From: Desulfobacter vibrioformis DSM 8776
Lineage (GTDB): Bacteria; Desulfobacterota; Desulfobacteria; Desulfobacterales; Desulfobacteraceae
Length of the DNA stretch: 64,000 nucleotides
Direction of reading: 5' to 3'
Assembly: GCF_000745975.1 (NCBI RefSeq)
Contig: NZ_JQKJ01000007.1
Span: 62,001 to 126,000, forward strand
A model generated the notes under the pieces. That model saw only the letters and a program-made list of their open reading frames with translations. It had not been told where the DNA came from and made no database searches. Below are positions 55,644 to 64,000 of the stretch, piece by piece. Each line of letters opens with the position of its first letter. The stretch's first letter is position 1. The position numbers and the translations under genes are program-made.

Positions 55644-56521
55644 CAGCCTTCTCCCTTCAGCACCAGGGTCAATTGCCAGACAGCCCATTCCCGGGCTTTG
55701 ACCTCCACCACCCGGGATTGGCCCAGGTGCCGGAATTCAAATCCCAGGCAGATAAAACCGTCCTGGGCGGAATTACCCACTCCTACCCGGCCCAGGGCGC
55801 CTTTTTCGGATAAAAGATCCTGGGTATCCAGTATCAAATCTGATCTCATGTCCCCGGGCAGCCTTGAGACGGCTGTAAAAAAAAGAGAGGCCGGATAGAT
55901 TCTGCCAAAAAATTCAGGGGCATTGTCCAGGGTTCCCGGAACCACGGCGCCACCGCCGTCGTTCTCCAACGCCTGGACATCCAGGTCCACCTGCTGAACA
56001 ACCCGGTTCTGGGTATCAATGAAAAAAATTTTCATGCCGCCCATGCGGCCTTCGCAGAAAATCCGGTCAGTGGCACCGCCGTTGAGCAGCCACACCAGAC
56101 GCACCGGATCCACCACATCCCTGCGGCGGTAGGGGGGTAAAGACAGATACAGCTCCCTGAACCGCTCCTTGTCCAGGTTGGCCCACTCCCCGGGCCCCAG
56201 CTTGGCCGCCAGGTCTGCAAAGGAATCTGCCGTCCGCACGGTTCGTCCGGCACTTTCCCGGGCAAGGGCCATCTGATCCAGGGATTGCAGCGCACTGACC
56301 ATCTGCCGTCCCGCGTCCCAGATGGCACCGGTTTCAGGGCGGGCGTCATTGGTAAAGGAAAGATAATTGCCCACCATACGCTCGCACCAGTCAAAACGGA
56401 ATTCAGATACAACAATAATGCAGGTAACTATAAGAATGGTCAGATTTAAAACCGAACATACCCGTTTGAGCCACTCTGTCAGGGTTCCTGGTCCATACCA
56501 GTTTTGCGCGCGCAGATTCAT
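55643..56521 (-). CDS. single-TM envelope protein of unknown function
   Basis: 292 aa, not recognised. Cytoplasmic N-terminus, TM at about 24-44 (VLNLTILIVTCIIVVSEF), then a periplasmic domain, alpha-helical to about 130 and beta-rich after. No RBS is obvious. Its stop overlaps the PBP1A start (TGATG) and it is 19 nt after the zinc-finger gene, so it is embedded in the cell-wall/pilus retraction cluster. A partner or regulator of PBP1A is a fair guess. Confidence 0.7.
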   Translation of the reverse strand: MNLRAQNWYGPGTLTEWLKRVCSVLNLTILIVTCIIVVSEFRFDWCERMVGNYLSFTNDARPETGAIWDAGRQMVSALQSLDQMALARESAGRTVRTADSFADLAAKLGPGEWANLDKERFRELYLSLPPYRRRDVVDPVRLVWLLNGGATDRIFCEGRMGGMKIFFIDTQNRVVQQVDLDVQALENDGGGAVVPGTLDNAPEFFGRIYPASLFFTAVSRLPGDMRSDLILDTQDLLSEKGALGRVGVGNSAQDGFICLGFEFRHLGQSRVVEVKAREWAVWQLTLVLKGEG

Positions 56522-56540
56522 AACAGGACAAAGGGAGATT

Positions 56541-57179
56541 TCAGGCTTTGCCCACAGCCTTCATTGAATCGTTAAACACAGCATACATCTGTTCATGTTC
56601 GGACAGGGCCACGGCCAGAACATGATCCGCCAGGGAGGCATCTTCCTGCTCAAGATCCTGGGATTTTATCACATAGTTTGCGCTCAGATTCAGGGCTGTC
56701 ATGGCATTCCCGGTCTCAAAACCCGGACCGATCCGGACAAGACAGGTCTTGCGGCGAAGAAACATATCCATATTATTTATCTTGGCAGCCATGGCCTTGT
56801 CTGTATCAAAGGCGTCATCCACCACCACCAGGGGGTAAACATAATATTCAAGATTTTTCACTGCCTGGGCCGGCGTTTTCGGGAGATGGGCCGTAAAACC
56901 GGCATGTTCCAGTCCAGCCATGATCCGGTTACGGCCAAGGCAGGGGGCCAGGCAGACCAGCGCCTTTTTCGCACCGCCGGCCTTCAGCCCGGACATATCA
57001 TCCGGGCCCATGCCGGCGATGTTCGGCTCAAAACCGGCATCTCCGGGGTTTTTAGCCGATGCCTTGACCGGAACCAAGGCCCCGCATTTGGGACATTTGA
57101 ATGAAAAATCCTTGTTTTTTGGTATCTTATCATCGGGCAGATTTGTATCTTTGCCGCATGTCGGGCAAGCAATTTTCAT
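56541..57179 (-). CDS. MJ0042-type zinc finger plus pseudo-receiver domain
   Basis: 212 aa. The N-terminal zinc-finger knuckle pair (CPTCGKD ... FKCPKCGALVP) is of the MJ0042 / zinc_ribbon type found at the start of many delta-proteobacterial regulators. After a linker, residues about 72-200 have a receiver-like alternation (ALVCLAPCLGRNRIMAGLEH, YPLVVVDDAFDTD) but no receiver phospho-acceptor Asp or Lys is in the right context. The ATG overlaps the PilU-like gene stop by 4 bases. It could connect pilus retraction to signalling. Confidence 0.7.
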   Translation of the reverse strand: MKIACPTCGKDTNLPDDKIPKNKDFSFKCPKCGALVPVKASAKNPGDAGFEPNIAGMGPDDMSGLKAGGAKKALVCLAPCLGRNRIMAGLEHAGFTAHLPKTPAQAVKNLEYYVYPLVVVDDAFDTDKAMAAKINNMDMFLRRKTCLVRIGPGFETGNAMTALNLSANYVIKSQDLEQEDASLADHVLAVALSEHEQMYAVFNDSMKAVGKA

Positions 57180-58351
57180 AATAAGTCGTCCTCCTCCCCG
57201 TAACTGCGGTCAATTTCAAGGGACTGAATGCCACTGGTGGATTCCCCCCTGGCACTCTTGATCCGGTCAAGCCCCCTGCCCACAATATCTTTGCGTGACG
57301 CATAGGCTGTGGCCGTGTTTTCATCTATCGTTCCCTGTTCATACAAACTTATAATGAACTCGTCAAAGGAAATCATGCCCTGGGGTTTACCTGCCACAAT
57401 AATGTCATTAAACGTCTTGCCTTCGGACTCCCCGTTTAAAATGGTATCCTTGACCCGCAGGTTGGTGGCCATGATTTCAAAGGCAGCCACCCGCCCACCG
57501 CCCACCTTGGGCAAAAGCCGCTGGGCCACCACCCACCGGACAGTGTCGGCCAGGCGGATGCGAACTTGCCTTTCCTCTTCCGTGGAAAACATGCCCAGCA
57601 GGCGGTTGATGGTCTGTCCGGCATCCACGGTGTGCAGGGTGGAGACCACCAGATGGCCGGTCTCGGCAGCGGACAGGCCGATCTCAACCGTTTCCCGGTC
57701 ACGCATTTCGCCCACCAGGATCACCTTGGGGGCCTGGCGCAAGGCAGCCCGCAGTCCCGAGGCAAAGGTGTCGAAATCCATACCCAGCTCCCGCTGGTTA
57801 AAGGTGGATCGTTTCTGGGTATGCTGGTACTCTATGGGATCTTCCAGGGTAATCACATGCACGGATTTGGTCGCGTTGATTTTGTCTAAAAGCGCGGCAA
57901 GTGAGGTGGATTTACCCGAACCTGTGGCCCCGGTAACAAAGATGATGCCGTTCTTCTCATCGGCCATCTTATGAAAACTTGCCGGCAGGTTGAGCTTTTC
58001 AATGGTAGGGATGGTGGTCTCAAGTTTTCTTAATACAATGGCGTATTTGCCTGACCTGGAAAAGATGTTCACCCTGAATCTTGCCTTGATGCCCAGCTGG
58101 TAGGATAAATCACAGCTGCCTTCCCGCAGCAGGGTTTCAATCTGTTTTCTGTCATTATTAATAAGATTGAGTGCCAGAACCTCGGTCTGAAACGGCGTCA
58201 GGATGCTGAACCCTTGCCCCAGATCAACGGCGGTAAGCTGGCCTGAACTTTCCACCTGAAGGGGTTTTCCCGGTGTGATATTCAGGTCCGACACATTATC
58301 GTGGGAATCCAGCATGTTGGTAAGAATATAATCAAGCTGCTGTTTTTTCAT
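57176..58351 (-). CDS. PilT/PilU-like retraction ATPase
   Basis: 391 aa, PilT-family hexameric ATPase. Walker A GATGSGKS (141-148), Asp box ITLEDPIEY, Walker B ILVGEMRDRETV, His box HLVVSTLHTVDA. It is longer than the neighbouring PilT at the C-terminus (acidic tail GEEDDLL), as PilU proteins are. It probably assists PilT in depolymerising pili. Starts 32 nt after the pilT stop. The N-terminal domain has VSDLNITPGKPL where PilT has SDLHLTAGQQP. Confidence 0.87.
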   Translation of the reverse strand: MKKQQLDYILTNMLDSHDNVSDLNITPGKPLQVESSGQLTAVDLGQGFSILTPFQTEVLALNLINNDRKQIETLLREGSCDLSYQLGIKARFRVNIFSRSGKYAIVLRKLETTIPTIEKLNLPASFHKMADEKNGIIFVTGATGSGKSTSLAALLDKINATKSVHVITLEDPIEYQHTQKRSTFNQRELGMDFDTFASGLRAALRQAPKVILVGEMRDRETVEIGLSAAETGHLVVSTLHTVDAGQTINRLLGMFSTEEERQVRIRLADTVRWVVAQRLLPKVGGGRVAAFEIMATNLRVKDTILNGESEGKTFNDIIVAGKPQGMISFDEFIISLYEQGTIDENTATAYASRKDIVGRGLDRIKSARGESTSGIQSLEIDRSYGEEDDLL

Positions 58352-58383
58352 GCTTTGCTCCTGTTATGTCACAGAACCTGTGA

Positions 58384-59466
58384 TCACGCTTCTGTGAAAT
58401 CCGCAGGCGGGCGTTTAAGAAACGGACGGAACAATGATTTGTTATTTGACTTTGAATAGGCATCCTCGGGACTGATCTTTCCTTGTTTATACAGGGCCAT
58501 GATGGCATCGTCCAGAAGCTGCATCCCGAACTGTTTGCCCGTCTGGATCATGGAAGGGATCTGATGGGTTTTTGAATCACGGATAAGCGTTCTGACCGCA
58601 GGGGTTGCCACAAGGATTTCCATTGCAGCACACCGGCCCTTTTTATCAACCCGTTTAAACAGCACCTGGGCCACGATGGCCCGAAGACCGTCTGCCAGTG
58701 TGGAACGGATCTGGGCCTGCTCGGTGCTGGGGAATACCTCAACAAGCCTGTCCACGGTTTTATGGGCACTTGACGTATGCAGGGTGCCAAAAACCAGATG
58801 ACCGGTGGAAGCCGCCTCAATGGCCAGGGAAATGGTCTCAAGATCCCGGAGCTCGCCCACCAGGATAATATCCGGATCCTCGCGCAGGGCCCCGCGAAGC
58901 GCGGCGGAAAAGGTTTTGGTATGGGTCCCCACTTCCCGGTGGTTCACAATACAGCTCTGGCTTTTGTGAACAAACTCGATGGGGTCTTCCACGGTAATAA
59001 TATGGTCTTTTCTGTTTCTGTTGGCCTGGTCAATGATGGCAGCAAGGGTGGTTGATTTACCGGAACCGGTGGGTCCTGTCACCAGTACAAGCCCCCGGGG
59101 CAGGTCTGCCAGTTTTGAGATCACCGGCGGCAGCCCCAACGCTTCGGCAGTCATAATCTCCGATGGAATTTCACGGAATACGGCGGCTATGCCGTTTTTC
59201 TGCATAAAATAATTGGCCCTGTACCGGGCAAGGCCGGGAATTTCATATCCGAAATCAACATCCCCGGTCTCCTCAAATTCCTTAATTTTTTCCTGGGAGG
59301 TGATTTCATAAAGCATGCCGCGCAGCTTATCATTGGTCAGCTTATCGTATTTAATTCGCTCAATGTCGCCGTGAAGCCTTAACGCAGGCTGCTGCCCCGC
59401 AGTCAGGTGCAGGTCGGACGCCCCATGGTCATGCATAAGCTTAAAAAACGCATCAATTTCAGCCAT
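58384..59466 (-). CDS. pilT: type IV pilus retraction ATPase
   Basis: 360 aa from ATG 59466 (AGGGGC 5 nt upstream), the usual PilT size. N-terminal SDLHLTAGQQPALRLHGD, Walker A GPTGSGKS (131-138), Asp box ITVEDPIEF, Walker B ILVGELRDLETI, His box HLVFGTLHTSSA and the conserved LADGLRAIVAQ are all intact. It powers pilus retraction from the cytoplasmic face of the inner membrane. The cluster lies 18 kb from pilMNOPQ. It heads the run PilT, PilU-like, zinc-finger, TM protein, PBP1A, SPOR. Confidence 0.94.
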   Translation of the reverse strand: MAEIDAFFKLMHDHGASDLHLTAGQQPALRLHGDIERIKYDKLTNDKLRGMLYEITSQEKIKEFEETGDVDFGYEIPGLARYRANYFMQKNGIAAVFREIPSEIMTAEALGLPPVISKLADLPRGLVLVTGPTGSGKSTTLAAIIDQANRNRKDHIITVEDPIEFVHKSQSCIVNHREVGTHTKTFSAALRGALREDPDIILVGELRDLETISLAIEAASTGHLVFGTLHTSSAHKTVDRLVEVFPSTEQAQIRSTLADGLRAIVAQVLFKRVDKKGRCAAMEILVATPAVRTLIRDSKTHQIPSMIQTGKQFGMQLLDDAIMALYKQGKISPEDAYSKSNNKSLFRPFLKRPPADFTEA

Positions 59467-59585
59467 TTTTGCCCCTTTTTTTGTTGTTTTCCCCCTGAAC
59501 CGAAGATATTTTGGAAACACCTATCCATAAATCAACACAGCCCTGTACGATAAGGGCGTGTAACCAGAAGCTTATGTCAAAGGAA

Positions 59586-60086
59586 TCAGGCCCGCCGGAT
59601 AAATTTCAGGGCCGTGTCTGATTCATCGGCTGCTTTGTTTTCTTCTTTGGTCATCTCGAGCAGCTTTGAGTGTGAATCAATCACCGAACTGATCTGCATT
59701 TCAAGCTGGATACGCTGGCGTTTAAGTTCCGTAATATCGCTGTGCAGTTGGGAAAGGCGTTTATGTGCCTGATTCAGGATTTTTTCAGCCTCAACCTCTG
59801 CATTGGCAATGGTGACCTGGGCTGATTTCTCAGCGTTATCCCTCATCTGATCCAGTACTTTCTGGGACTGAATCATGGCATTTTTCATTGATTCTTCGCG
59901 TTTTCTATACCCCTGGTTTTCCAGGTTCAGCCGGTGATTTTCCTGCCTGAAATTTTCCAGGGCAGTTTCCTGGGATTCAAGTTCCCTTGCCACTTCTTCA
60001 AGAAAGGCATCCACTTCCTGTACATCAAAACCTCTGAAACGGGTGGAGAACTCTTTTTGTTTGATCACCAGTGGTGTAACGCCCAT
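59586..60086 (-). CDS. DivIVA-family protein
   Basis: 166 aa from ATG 60086 with GGGAG 8 nt upstream. The N-terminal DivIVA signature is IKQKEFSTRFRGFDVQEVDAFLEEVA, followed by a long coiled coil to about 150. DivIVA proteins recognise curved membrane at poles or septa and recruit wall-growth machines. Downstream of yggT on the same strand, a conserved pairing in many bacteria, and upstream of the pilT/PBP1A run, which fits polar organisation of pili and wall synthesis. Confidence 0.92.
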   Translation of the reverse strand: MGVTPLVIKQKEFSTRFRGFDVQEVDAFLEEVARELESQETALENFRQENHRLNLENQGYRKREESMKNAMIQSQKVLDQMRDNAEKSAQVTIANAEVEAEKILNQAHKRLSQLHSDITELKRQRIQLEMQISSVIDSHSKLLEMTKEENKAADESDTALKFIRRA

Positions 60087-60140
60087 GAATAAACTCCCTT
60101 TAGGTTCGGACCGCAAATTTTATTTCCTCTGCGGTCCTTA

Positions 60141-60437
60141 TCACATTGAACGGGCCAGGCCAACCAGGCTCTTTACAACAAAATTCTGCATAAAAATAAT
60201 CACTAAAAATACAACAATCGGGGACAGGTCCATACCGCCGAAGGTCACGGGAAGATGTTTGCGGATCTGGTAAAACACCGGTTCCGTTGCCTTGCGAAGA
60301 AACCGGACTATTGGGTTGTACGGATCGGGATTCACCCAGGACAGCACCGCCGAAGCAATAACAATCCACATATATATATTTAGCGCATAGTCAAGGACAA
60401 TGGCAACAGCCATAAAAAAATTGGATAGTATCAGCAT
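60141..60437 (-). CDS. YggT-family membrane protein
   Basis: 98 aa with two hydrophobic helices (about 8-28 and 68-90), matching the YggT/DUF167-neighbour family: YALNIYMWIVIASAVLSW, NPDPYNPIVRFLRKATEP and PVTFGGMDLSPIVVFL. Proposed to take part in cell-shape or division functions near DivIVA. Function unproven. The DivIVA gene begins 54 nt downstream. Confidence 0.9.
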   Translation of the reverse strand: MLILSNFFMAVAIVLDYALNIYMWIVIASAVLSWVNPDPYNPIVRFLRKATEPVFYQIRKHLPVTFGGMDLSPIVVFLVIIFMQNFVVKSLVGLARSM

Positions 60438-60691
60438 TCTATATCACCCTGGTTCAGGTTATTTTTATGAAACGTGTTATCGCGAACCAATTGAAAAGTC
60501 AAGTTTTTTTGACTTTTTCCAAACATTGCTGCAGGTAAGGAATTTTATACATAAAAACATGACCCGCACCGTTCCGCAAAACGCGAAATTTTCCTTCCCA
60601 AAAAACGGCGTGTCTGTTAGAAACACACTGACCGTTTAGATATTTACCTTAACTTACCCTCAAAATAAAGAAAAGATACGTTTAAATCACT
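60438..60691. other. divergent intergenic region yggT / DEAD-box helicase
   Basis: 254 bp, no gene. A perfect 9-bp hairpin with T-rich loop (AAAAGTCAA at 60494-60502, TTGACTTTT at 60509-60517) lies near the middle. A smaller imperfect dyad around GTGTCTGTTAGAAACAC follows at about 60612. Promoter positions were not assigned. Confidence 0.5.
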
Positions 60692-62179
60692 TTGAAACAA
60701 TTAATCCGATTCATAAAAAAAATTTTTACCGGACCCCCCCAAAAACAAAATCCCAGCACCTGTATTCCAGAAACCCGGACCCCTGAACCGGCTGCACTGC
60801 CCCCTGACAGGGAAGCCAGGTCGGTTAAAAAGCCCCGGCCAAAACCCCAAAGACCGCGCTGGACCCTGGAGAAATTTCAGGTTCCCCCCCAGGAGGGCAA
60901 AACCCGGTTCCATGACTTTAAGCTTCCCACAGGGCTGATGCATGCCATCTGCGACCTTGATTTTAAATACTGTACAGATATCCAGGCCCGGCTTCTTCCC
61001 CACACCCTTGAGGGCCGGGATGCCACGGCCAAGGCCCAGACCGGAACAGGTAAAAGCGCCACCTTTATCATCGCCGTAATTAACCGGTTTGTCCGCACAC
61101 CGGTCAAGCGGGAGAAAAAGTATCCCAGGGCACTGATCCTTGCCCCCACCAGGGAACTGGTTCACCAGATTGAAAAGGATTTCAAGGGACTTGCCAAATA
61201 TTCCCATCTTCGCATTGTCTCTGTTTTTGGCGGCACCGATTATCACAAACAGCAGACCCTTCTCACGGACAAACCCGTGGACGTCATTACAGCAACCCCG
61301 GGGCGCCTTCTGGACTTTATCTCAAAAAAACTGATTGATCTGTCCCGGGTGGAGATTGTTGTCATTGACGAGGCAGACCGAATGCTGGACATGGGATTTA
61401 TTCCGGATGTCCGTCGCCTGATTTACATGACCCCCCACAAGGACAAGCGCCAGACCCTGTTTTTTTCCGCCACCCTTACAGACGAGGTTCTCCGCCTGTC
61501 CGAGTCCTGGACCCGGGATGCCGTGCGCATTGAAATTGATCCGGAACAGGCGGCTGCGGATACCATCACCCAGATTGTCTATCTGACCACGGAAGAAAAT
61601 AAGTTTAAAAATGTATGCAATCTTCTGATCAGTGAAAAACTTGAACGGGTTATCATCTTTGTCAACCGCAAGGATACGGCCCGGTATCTGTCGGAAAAAC
61701 TATCCAGGTACGGCCTGAACGCAGGGGTTCTGTCCGGGGACGTGCCCCAGGACAAACGGTTCAAGGTACTCAACCAGTTTAAAACAGGAAATCTCAATGT
61801 TCTGGTGGCAACGGATGTGGCTGCCCGGGGACTTCACATTGAAAACATCAGTCATGTAATCAACTATGACCTGCCCCTGGAACCCGAGCATTACATCCAT
61901 CGAATCGGCCGCACCGGCAGGGCCGGCGCCACCGGCACCTCAGTCAGTTTTGCCGATGAAATGAGTTCGTTTCAAATCCCGAAAATTGAAGAGGTCCTTG
62001 GCCACAAGGTCAGCTGCGAATATCCCACGGCAACTCTGGAGGCGGATCTGCCAGCACCGGCCCCATGTCCTTCAAAACAAAAGTTTAAACAGAATCAAAC
62101 AAAAGGTGCCAGTAAAGATAAAAAGCCTTACAGGAGACGGCAAAGACCGGCAAAAACAGCGGCAGCCAAAAACCCATGA
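60692..62179 (+). CDS. DEAD-box RNA helicase, RhlB-like
   Basis: 495 aa from TTG, the only possible start before the core (a stop lies 5 codons upstream). All helicase motifs are present: Q motif region FHDFKLPTGLMHAICDL, Walker A AQTGTGKS, PTRELVHQ, TPGRLLD, DEAD (VIDEADRMLD), SAT, ARGLHI and HRIGRTGRAG. The basic/Pro-rich N-terminal tail (about 1-60) and Lys/Arg-rich C-terminal tail (about 450-495) are RNA-binding extensions. It remodels RNA, probably in degradosome or ribosome assembly. The tat genes follow on the same strand. Confidence 0.92.
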   Translation: MKQLIRFIKKIFTGPPQKQNPSTCIPETRTPEPAALPPDREARSVKKPRPKPQRPRWTLEKFQVPPQEGKTRFHDFKLPTGLMHAICDLDFKYCTDIQARLLPHTLEGRDATAKAQTGTGKSATFIIAVINRFVRTPVKREKKYPRALILAPTRELVHQIEKDFKGLAKYSHLRIVSVFGGTDYHKQQTLLTDKPVDVITATPGRLLDFISKKLIDLSRVEIVVIDEADRMLDMGFIPDVRRLIYMTPHKDKRQTLFFSATLTDEVLRLSESWTRDAVRIEIDPEQAAADTITQIVYLTTEENKFKNVCNLLISEKLERVIIFVNRKDTARYLSEKLSRYGLNAGVLSGDVPQDKRFKVLNQFKTGNLNVLVATDVAARGLHIENISHVINYDLPLEPEHYIHRIGRTGRAGATGTSVSFADEMSSFQIPKIEEVLGHKVSCEYPTATLEADLPAPAPCPSKQKFKQNQTKGASKDKKPYRRRQRPAKTAAAKNP

Positions 62180-62270
62180 CCCGGTCCCGGTTGACACCCA
62201 ATCAGGTTCAATGTAAAAACAACATGGTAATTAAATCCAAATAAGCAATCACAAGGAGTAAAACCAGCAT

Positions 62271-62654
62271 ATGTTTGGTCTAGGAATGCCGGAAATTTTG
62301 CTGATTCTGGCCATTGCCCTCATCGTCATAGGCCCGCAAAAACTGCCGGAAGTGGCCAAAACCCTTGGCAAGGCCATGGGGGAATTCAAACGATCTGCCC
62401 AGAATCTGAAAAATTCCATTGATATAGAGACGACCGTTCAAGAGGTCAAGCCAGAGCCTGTTAAAAACAAACTTAAGGACGTTATCAAGGATATAACAGA
62501 AGACGGCCCCGAATCCAAACCCCAGCAGATGTCCACTGAATCCGAAAGCCCTGGCGTCCCTGAAACAAAAAAAAATTCGGAATCACCCCAGGACAGTCCG
62601 GATGCAGACGCCCAGGCTGCGCCTGAAACCGACACAGCGCCCCCTAAAGCATAA
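62271..62654 (+). CDS. Tat translocase subunit TatA/TatB
   Basis: 127 aa. One N-terminal TM (FGLGMPEILLILAIALIVIG), then the PQKLPEV hinge, an amphipathic helix (KTLGKAMGEFKRSAQNLKN) and an acidic, Pro-rich tail. The GPQKLPE hinge and long tail look more TatB-like, but one-component TatA/B proteins exist. It is followed by tatC at 18 nt. A good RBS (AAGGAG) lies upstream. Only one such subunit is seen here. Confidence 0.9.
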   Translation: MFGLGMPEILLILAIALIVIGPQKLPEVAKTLGKAMGEFKRSAQNLKNSIDIETTVQEVKPEPVKNKLKDVIKDITEDGPESKPQQMSTESESPGVPETKKNSESPQDSPDADAQAAPETDTAPPKA

Positions 62655-62672
62655 ATCCATCAGGTATCTGAC

Positions 62673-63500
62673 ATGAGCGATCCGGAAGAAAAAAGTCCGT
62701 TTACCGAGCACCTGGGCGAATTGCGTGACCGCCTGATTCATTCCTTTATTGCCGTGGGCTTGGGGTTTGTTGCGGCCTATTTTTTCAAGGAACAACTGTT
62801 TGACATTCTGACGGCCCCCCTGGTCACTGCCATGGCAAAAAGCGGCAATGCAAAACTGATCTATACAGGATTGCCCGAAGCCTTTTTCACCTATCTTAAA
62901 GTGTCGTTACTGGCAGGCATCACCCTTGCTACCCCGGTCCTGTTTTATGAATTCTGGATGTTTGTCTCTCCCGGGCTGTACCGGGACGAAAAAAAATATA
63001 TCCTGCCCATCATCATTCTATCGCTTATTTTTTTTATTGCCGGGGCCTCATTCGGGTATTTTATTGTTTTCCCATACGGGTTCCAGTTTTTTCTTGGCTT
63101 TACCACGGAAACCATCCAGGCCATGCCCTCCATGAAGGAGTACCTTTCCTTTGCATCCAAAATGCTTCTGGCCTTTGGATTTGTTTTTGAGCTGCCCCTT
63201 GTGCTGACCTTTTTGTCCCGCATGGGACTGGTCACCCCTGCTTTTTTAAGGAAAAACAGGAAATATGCCCTGCTTCTGTTCTTTGTGGCAGCAGCGATCA
63301 TCACCCCGCCGGATGTGGTCACCCAGATCATGATGGCCATGCCGCTGATTCTTTTGTATGAAATCGGTATTCTCGGGACAAGATTTTTCGGCAAAAATTC
63401 TAAGTCAGATGGTGAAAATGATGATGAACAGGAAGAAGAAATCCCAGAATTTGATGACGACCCTGGAGCAGAGGACATAGACAAAGATGCTTTTCATTGA
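62673..63500 (+). CDS. tatC: Sec-independent protein translocase TatC
   Basis: 275 aa, six-TM core component that recognises twin-arginine signals of folded substrates such as periplasmic hydrogenases and formate dehydrogenases. Conserved N-terminal SPFTEHLGELRDRL and the loop FVSPGLYRDEKKY (family EKK). The C-terminal ~30 residues are strongly acidic (DGENDDEQEEEIPEFDDD), an extension beyond the usual ~250-aa form. Directly downstream of the TatA/B gene. Confidence 0.95.
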   Translation: MSDPEEKSPFTEHLGELRDRLIHSFIAVGLGFVAAYFFKEQLFDILTAPLVTAMAKSGNAKLIYTGLPEAFFTYLKVSLLAGITLATPVLFYEFWMFVSPGLYRDEKKYILPIIILSLIFFIAGASFGYFIVFPYGFQFFLGFTTETIQAMPSMKEYLSFASKMLLAFGFVFELPLVLTFLSRMGLVTPAFLRKNRKYALLLFFVAAAIITPPDVVTQIMMAMPLILLYEIGILGTRFFGKNSKSDGENDDEQEEEIPEFDDDPGAEDIDKDAFH

Positions 63501-63616
63501 TCTGAAAGGTCTGAATCCTGTTTCGTTTTCAATTGATCAATCTGTTTAAATCGTTTTGACAGATTGTTATCCATGTTTGTCCCCACCGCTCCGTATTCCA
63601 CCTGTGTTTGAATTAC

Positions 63617-63637
63617 GGACACCCGCAAGGGGTGTCC
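63617..63637 (+). terminator. hairpin after tatC
   Basis: GGACACCC, 5-nt loop, GGGTGTCC, a perfect 8-bp stem 117 nt past the tatC stop. No T-run follows, so termination is uncertain. Confidence 0.4.
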
Positions 63638-63691
63638 CTGGGATGGGTTGGATAATGCCATGAATATGATTTGGCATTTTGTTGATGTTAT

Positions 63692-63985
63692 CTACTTGAA
63701 ATTATTGATAATACTTATATTCAGGGCTGTTTCATATTTTCCGGCCAGAACCGCGGCACCTGCCAGCAATCTGCCGGATTCAGGCGTATTTATAAGGGCA
63801 GCAGACCTTTTCGCATGGTAAAACATCTCCTCAAAAGCCTGTTTTTCAAAGGCCTCCAAGGCCTTTTTCCCATGCATCTGGGCCTGGGTTTCGATGTTTA
63901 ACAACACAGATAAATCGGTTCTGCACCTGCGGCAAACGCTTTGCCCCGGACTCACCAGAGCCCCGCAAGCCGGACATTTTTCCAT
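63692..63985 (-). CDS. small zinc-ribbon protein
   Basis: 97 aa. The N-terminal four-Cys ribbon (EKCPACGALVSPGQSVCRRC) is followed by an alpha-helical, TPR-like remainder (FEEMFYHAKRSAALI). RBS GGAGG 5 nt upstream. Function unknown; a small adaptor or sensor is possible. Separate from the tat operon, convergent with it. Confidence 0.75.
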   Translation of the reverse strand: MEKCPACGALVSPGQSVCRRCRTDLSVLLNIETQAQMHGKKALEAFEKQAFEEMFYHAKRSAALINTPESGRLLAGAAVLAGKYETALNISIINNFK

Positions 63986-64000
63986 GGGGCCTCCCTGCCT

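Noticed and set aside
60701-61246. Long minus-strand frame inside the DEAD-box gene
   Set aside because: Shadow of a gene with all helicase motifs.

Overview
The window reads as a chromosome segment of a sulfate-reducing, complete-oxidizing bacterium of the Desulfobacterales (Desulfobacter / Desulfobacula / Desulfotignum type). The grounds are a monomeric NADP-type isocitrate dehydrogenase, an ADP-forming acyl-CoA synthetase, a YedF selenium-metabolism protein, a type IV pilus locus and dispersed CACGAAG-type extragenic repeats. This placement is inference from gene content; no rRNA or tRNA gene was found. About 55 protein genes are supported.

Region 1 (1-9971, all on the minus strand) is the most unusual part: an eight-gene envelope operon. 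In transcription order it encodes a secreted SH3-like/VWA protein, an ABC ATPase, an FtsX-like permease, a sulfatase-modifying-factor-fold (FGE-like) protein without catalytic cysteines, a large secreted protein of unknown function, a glycine-zipper lipoprotein, a coiled-coil lipoprotein and an S41 protease cut by the window edge. The set matches the parts list of the TagQRST / PpkA signalling branch that controls some type VI secretion systems. Here the VWA protein has no kinase domain, extra proteins are present, and no T6SS structural gene lies in the window.

Region 2 (10136-20634) is metabolism and metal homeostasis: isocitrate dehydrogenase, a D-2-hydroxyacid dehydrogenase, an 850-bp gene-poor stretch with repeats and the apparent remnant of a TetR-like regulator, then an operon of ADP-forming acyl-CoA synthetase, PanB and a DUF2520 oxidoreductase. 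It ends with an SO_0444-type metal efflux permease, an ArsR/SmtB repressor and a clear palindromic operator. Region 3 (20659-33926) is housekeeping: PreP-type peptidase, RsmA, a degenerate HD-GYP protein, Prs, formyl-THF cyclo-ligase, SerS, threonine synthase, a LysM protein and a PilF-like TPR lipoprotein.

Region 4 (33931-45004) holds pilMNOPQ, a sensor kinase / sigma-54 activator pair, two small envelope proteins and a Fur-FeoA-FeoA fusion regulator. Region 5 (45262-51406, plus strand) runs from a strong sigma-70 promoter through an SPFH/zinc-ribbon protein, a partner zinc-ribbon protein, a metallo-beta-lactamase-fold hydrolase, a Dus enzyme, a lipoprotein, a YkgJ-type cluster protein and YedF. 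Region 6 (52199-60437, minus strand) couples YggT, DivIVA, PilT and a PilU-like ATPase with a zinc-finger/pseudo-receiver protein, a membrane protein, a class A penicillin-binding protein and a SPOR protein. Region 7 (60692-63985) holds a DEAD-box helicase, TatA/B, TatC and a small zinc-ribbon protein.

Two dispersed palindromic repeat families, each with two copies here in opposite orientation, share a 9-nt internal period.
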